Part shown: in pieces, positions 61,715 to 64,000 of the stretch | Layout: each line of letters opens with the position of its first letter | How positions within the stretch are numbered: the stretch's first letter is position 1 | NCBI GenBank assembly: GCA_910579505.1 | Contig: CAJTTZ010000005.1 | Span: 1-64,000 of the forward strand | Source: an uncultured Lachnospiraceae bacterium | GTDB lineage: Bacteria > Bacillota > Clostridia > Lachnospirales > Lachnospiraceae | Reading direction: 5' to 3' | DNA length: 64,000 nt | Translations under genes and position numbers: made by a program | Notes under the pieces: model-generated | Databases searched by the model: none | Seen by the model: the letters and a program-made list of their open reading frames with translations, nothing else | What the model was told of the DNA's origin: nothing

Positions 61715-63022
61715 TCAAAGCTGCCCGCCTTCATAGTAAGCCAGAAAAGCCCGACGCGTATATTCCATATCCGCCACAGCCCCGAACTCCCGGATGGAGT
61801 GCATGGCGAGGATCGGCGCGCCCATGTCCACCGTGGGAATGGTGGTCAGCCCGGAAAGCGCGGGACCGATTGTCGAACCTCCTGCGATATCGTTCCTGTT
61901 CACAAACTTCTGGCAGGGAACACCCGCCTGCTCGCAGACTTGCACAAAATACGCGGCGCTAAACGCAGTCGTGGCGTACCGTTGGGACGCGGAATACTTA
62001 ATCACTGGTCCGCCTCCTAATATGGGACGGCTTTCCGTATCATGTTTGTCACTGTAATTCGGGTGCACTGCGTGCGCCAAGTCCGCTGAAATGGAGGTCG
62101 AATTGGCAACCGCCTGAAAATACTCCTCATCCGTCATCCCCAAATTCTTACAGATGCGGTTTAAAATATGCAGCAAAAGCCCGGAATTGGCTCCCTGCGC
62201 AGTGGTGCTCCCCACCTCTTCATTGTCGAACGCGGCAAGCACCTGACAGCCTTCGGCCGTCTGCGCCTTTGTAAGCGCGGCCAGTCCCGCATAAACCATG
62301 GACAAATCGTCAATCCGTGACGCCGAGATAAACTCCTGCTTTTTCCCCGTAAAGATTCCCTTCTGGAACTCATACAAAAACAGCTCGTAATCTACAATGT
62401 CCTCTCTTTCTATCCCCGTCTCCTCCTGAATCAATGCGTACAGATAATCTTCCTTATCCACATTCTCTTCCTTCATACAGAAAAGCGGCAGAATTTCGGT
62501 CTGTTTGTTGCAGGCACCTTTTTCATTCTTATCCCTGTTGAAGTGAATACAGAGATTCGGAATCATAAAAACAGGCTTGTCGATCCTGACCAGCTTTTCC
62601 TGTAATGTGCCGTTTTCCTTCACGACCAACCGCCCGGCCAGCGCCAGCGGTCTGTCAAACCATGTCTGCAGAATCGCTCCGCCGTACACCTCCACATTCA
62701 ACTTCACATAGCCGTCTGAGGTAACGCTGCAGGCGCCCGGTTTGATTTTTAGCCCCGGGGAATCCGTATGTGCGCCGATAATGCGAAATCCTTCCTTTGC
62801 CAGATCGCCCTTTCCCACTATAAAGGCAATCACGGCCGAACTGTTTTTGGCTACAAAGTATTTTCCCTCTTTTTGCAGAGACCAGCTTTCCGTTTCCTTT
62901 AGTTCCTCAAAGCCGTTTTCCCGCAACAGTGCCGCCGCATTTTCCACGGCGTGAAACGCGGTAGGACTGTCGTTTAAAAATTGTAATAAATTTTTCGCGT
63001 ATTTTTCTGTTTTCACTTCCAA
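61715..63022 (-). CDS. M18 family aminopeptidase
   Basis: The protein has 435 residues. Metal and catalytic landmarks of the M18 (aspartyl/yeast aminopeptidase I type) family are in order: GAHTDSPGLKIKP, ASRIDDLSMVYAGLAAL, AFDNEEVGSTTAQGA, NRNDIAGGSTIGPAL and MHSIREFGAVADMEY. It would remove N-terminal acidic or neutral residues from peptides in the cytoplasm. The start is not certain: TTG at 63022 with AAAGGG five bases before is chosen, GTG two codons later is possible, and the longer frame has no support. Confidence 0.9.
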   Translation of the reverse strand: MEVKTEKYAKNLLQFLNDSPTAFHAVENAAALLRENGFEELKETESWSLQKEGKYFVAKNSSAVIAFIVGKGDLAKEGFRIIGAHTDSPGLKIKPGACSVTSDGYVKLNVEVYGGAILQTWFDRPLALAGRLVVKENGTLQEKLVRIDKPVFMIPNLCIHFNRDKNEKGACNKQTEILPLFCMKEENVDKEDYLYALIQEETGIEREDIVDYELFLYEFQKGIFTGKKQEFISASRIDDLSMVYAGLAALTKAQTAEGCQVLAAFDNEEVGSTTAQGANSGLLLHILNRICKNLGMTDEEYFQAVANSTSISADLAHAVHPNYSDKHDTESRPILGGGPVIKYSASQRYATTAFSAAYFVQVCEQAGVPCQKFVNRNDIAGGSTIGPALSGLTTIPTVDMGAPILAMHSIREFGAVADMEYTRRAFLAYYEGGQL

Positions 63023-63048
63023 CTTTTCCCTTTCTATCCCACCAGTAA

Positions 63049-63076
63049 GTCCGCACCCTGTTGCCAAAGTGCGGAC
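63049..63076. repeat. Short hairpin upstream of the M18 gene
   Basis: GTCCGCAC and GTGCGGAC form an eight-pair stem with a 12-base loop in the 80-base gap between the S-adenosylhomocysteinase stop and the aminopeptidase start. No T-run follows on the minus strand, so termination is doubtful; it could be a processing or pausing site. Confidence 0.4.
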
Positions 63077-63103
63077 CATTGTTACCGTTATTTATTATCT
63101 TAA

Positions 63104-64000
63104 TTAAAGAGTATAACTATTCAGATATTTCTCCTGCTCCGGCGTCAGCACATCAATCTCCTTGCCAAGGAAAGCAAGTTTTCTCTTTGCCACATCCTTG
63201 TCAACCTCTTCGGGCACGTCGATCAGCTTTTCGGTAAGCTCACTTGCGTGCTCTACCAGATACTTCGCGGAAAGCGCCTGAATCGCAAAACTCATATCCA
63301 TAATCTCTGCGGGATGTCCGTCACCTGCTGCCAGATTCACGAGACGGCCTTCGGCAAGTACGAAGATCCACTGGCCTGTCGGCAGCTTATAACCCATGAT
63401 GTTCTTGCGCTGCTCTCTCGTCTCCACCGCGTTCGCTTTCAGCCACGCCATGTCAATCTCACAGTCGAAATGGCCCGCATTGCAGAGGATCGCGCCCTCC
63501 TTCATCTCGGCAAAATCTTCTTTGTCAATTACTTTATCGCAGCCTGTCACGGTGACAAAGAAATCGCCCACCTTTGCCGCCTCCTTCATGGGCATTACGT
63601 CAAAACCGTCCATAACCGCCTCAATCGCTTTGATCGGGTCAATCTCTGTCACGATTACCCGTGCGCCCAGACCTTTCGCCCTCATCGCCGTGCCTTTGCC
63701 GCACCAGCCATAGCCTGCTACAACGACGATCTTACCCGCAACGATCAAGTTAGTGGTTCTGTTAATTCCATCCCAAACAGACTGGCCAGTGCCGTATCTG
63801 TTATCGAAGAAATGCTTGCATGCCGCATTGTTGACGCGCACCATGGGGAACTTCAACTCTCCCGCATTATTCATTGCCTCCAGACGGATGATTCCGGTAG
63901 TGGTTTCTTCGCAGCCGCCGATAATGTTCGGAATCAAATGCTGCATCTGCGTGTGCACCATGGTCACCAGATCGCCGCCGTCGTCGATAATGATATTCGG
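63104..64000 (-). CDS. S-adenosylhomocysteinase, 3' part (cut by the window edge)
   Basis: These are the C-terminal 298 residues of adenosylhomocysteinase, which splits S-adenosylhomocysteine into adenosine and homocysteine in the methyl cycle. The visible part starts inside NIIIDDGGDLV. It then shows NAACKHFFDNRYGTGQSVWDGINRTTN and the NAD-binding VVVAGYGWCGKGTAMRAKGLG with TEIDPIKA. GHFDCEIDMAW follows, and then the C-terminal tail. The frame is open through position 64000, so the start and about 120 residues lie outside the window. No internal ATG should be taken as the start. Confidence 0.95.
   Translation of the reverse strand, partial: PNIIIDDGGDLVTMVHTQMQHLIPNIIGGCEETTTGIIRLEAMNNAGELKFPMVRVNNAACKHFFDNRYGTGQSVWDGINRTTNLIVAGKIVVVAGYGWCGKGTAMRAKGLGARVIVTEIDPIKAIEAVMDGFDVMPMKEAAKVGDFFVTVTGCDKVIDKEDFAEMKEGAILCNAGHFDCEIDMAWLKANAVETREQRKNIMGYKLPTGQWIFVLAEGRLVNLAAGDGHPAEIMDMSFAIQALSAKYLVEHASELTEKLIDVPEEVDKDVAKRKLAFLGKEIDVLTPEQEKYLNSYTL

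Noticed and set aside
38453..64000. CRISPR array or insertion sequence
   Set aside because: No evenly spaced direct repeats and no transposase-like protein were seen anywhere in the window; the repeats found are hairpin units or gene duplications.

Overview
The window looks like chromosome of a motile, spore-forming Lachnospiraceae-type member of the Clostridia. Signs of this are the AGGAGG-type ribosome-binding sites, a BofA/YaaL pair (sporulation), a Tad pilus locus with DUF5702, Flp1-type pilin and DUF6382-FHA proteins, paired flagellins with FliS and a DUF6240 protein, an ECF sigma/anti-sigma pair, CarD, and YesM/YesN-type regulators next to a sugar ABC transporter. Most genes are on the minus strand, so they read from right to left.

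Layout. (1) 1-4.7 kb: tRNA-Ser(GCU), the two subunits of a class I fumarase, a HIT protein, a flavodoxin-like/SCP2 fusion and a rhomboid protease. (2) 4.7-15.3 kb: a sugar uptake and sensing cluster of AraC-type response regulator, two permeases, chemoreceptor, YesM-type kinase, binding lipoprotein and GH127 beta-L-arabinofuranosidase. It has internal terminators and a hairpin that could mask the first permease's ribosome-binding site. (3) 15.3-26.2 kb: a Nudix protein, then a complete Tad/Flp pilus operon (two A24 prepilin peptidases, TadZ, TadA, TadB, an enlarged TadC, pilin, DUF5702, two TadE-like pseudopilins, FHA protein). (4) 26.2-33.4 kb: divergent bofA and yaaL, then DUF6240, flagellin, FliS, flagellin; the two flagellins have almost identical ends and different middles. 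(5) 33.5-36.4 kb: a plus-strand, AT-richer island with a C5-cytosine methyltransferase, a BsaWI/CCGG-family-like restriction endonuclease and a Vsr repair nuclease. (6) 36.4-44.8 kb: glycogen branching enzyme, a TPR protein ending in a degenerate AAA-like domain, RsmA, TatD, tRNA-Lys(CUU), a predicted metal exporter and ComFB. (7) 44.8-48.2 kb: ECF sigma/anti-sigma, CarD, and a CheC-like protein. (8) 48.3-56 kb: an exporter and two-component cluster (half-size ABC exporter, OmpR-type regulator, remnant of an AlbA_2 gene, kinase, ABC ATPase, FtsX-type permease). (9) 56.1-64 kb: a zinc-dependent phospholipase C-like protein, BlaR1/BlaI-type pair with two visible BlaI operators, DUF4180, AraC-GyrI regulator, M18 aminopeptidase, and the 3' part of S-adenosylhomocysteinase, cut by the window edge.

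Points worth most attention: a dispersed hairpin repeat in three copies, one of them in frame inside the FtsX-type permease; the R-M-Vsr island lying between glgB and what may be glgB's original terminator; the RBS-masking hairpin and the chemoreceptor translationally coupled to a sugar permease; the TadC with a large extracytoplasmic insert; and the TPR/pseudo-AAA protein. No CRISPR array, insertion sequence, rRNA gene or replication origin was seen. All functions are inferred from reading the translated sequence; no database search was run.
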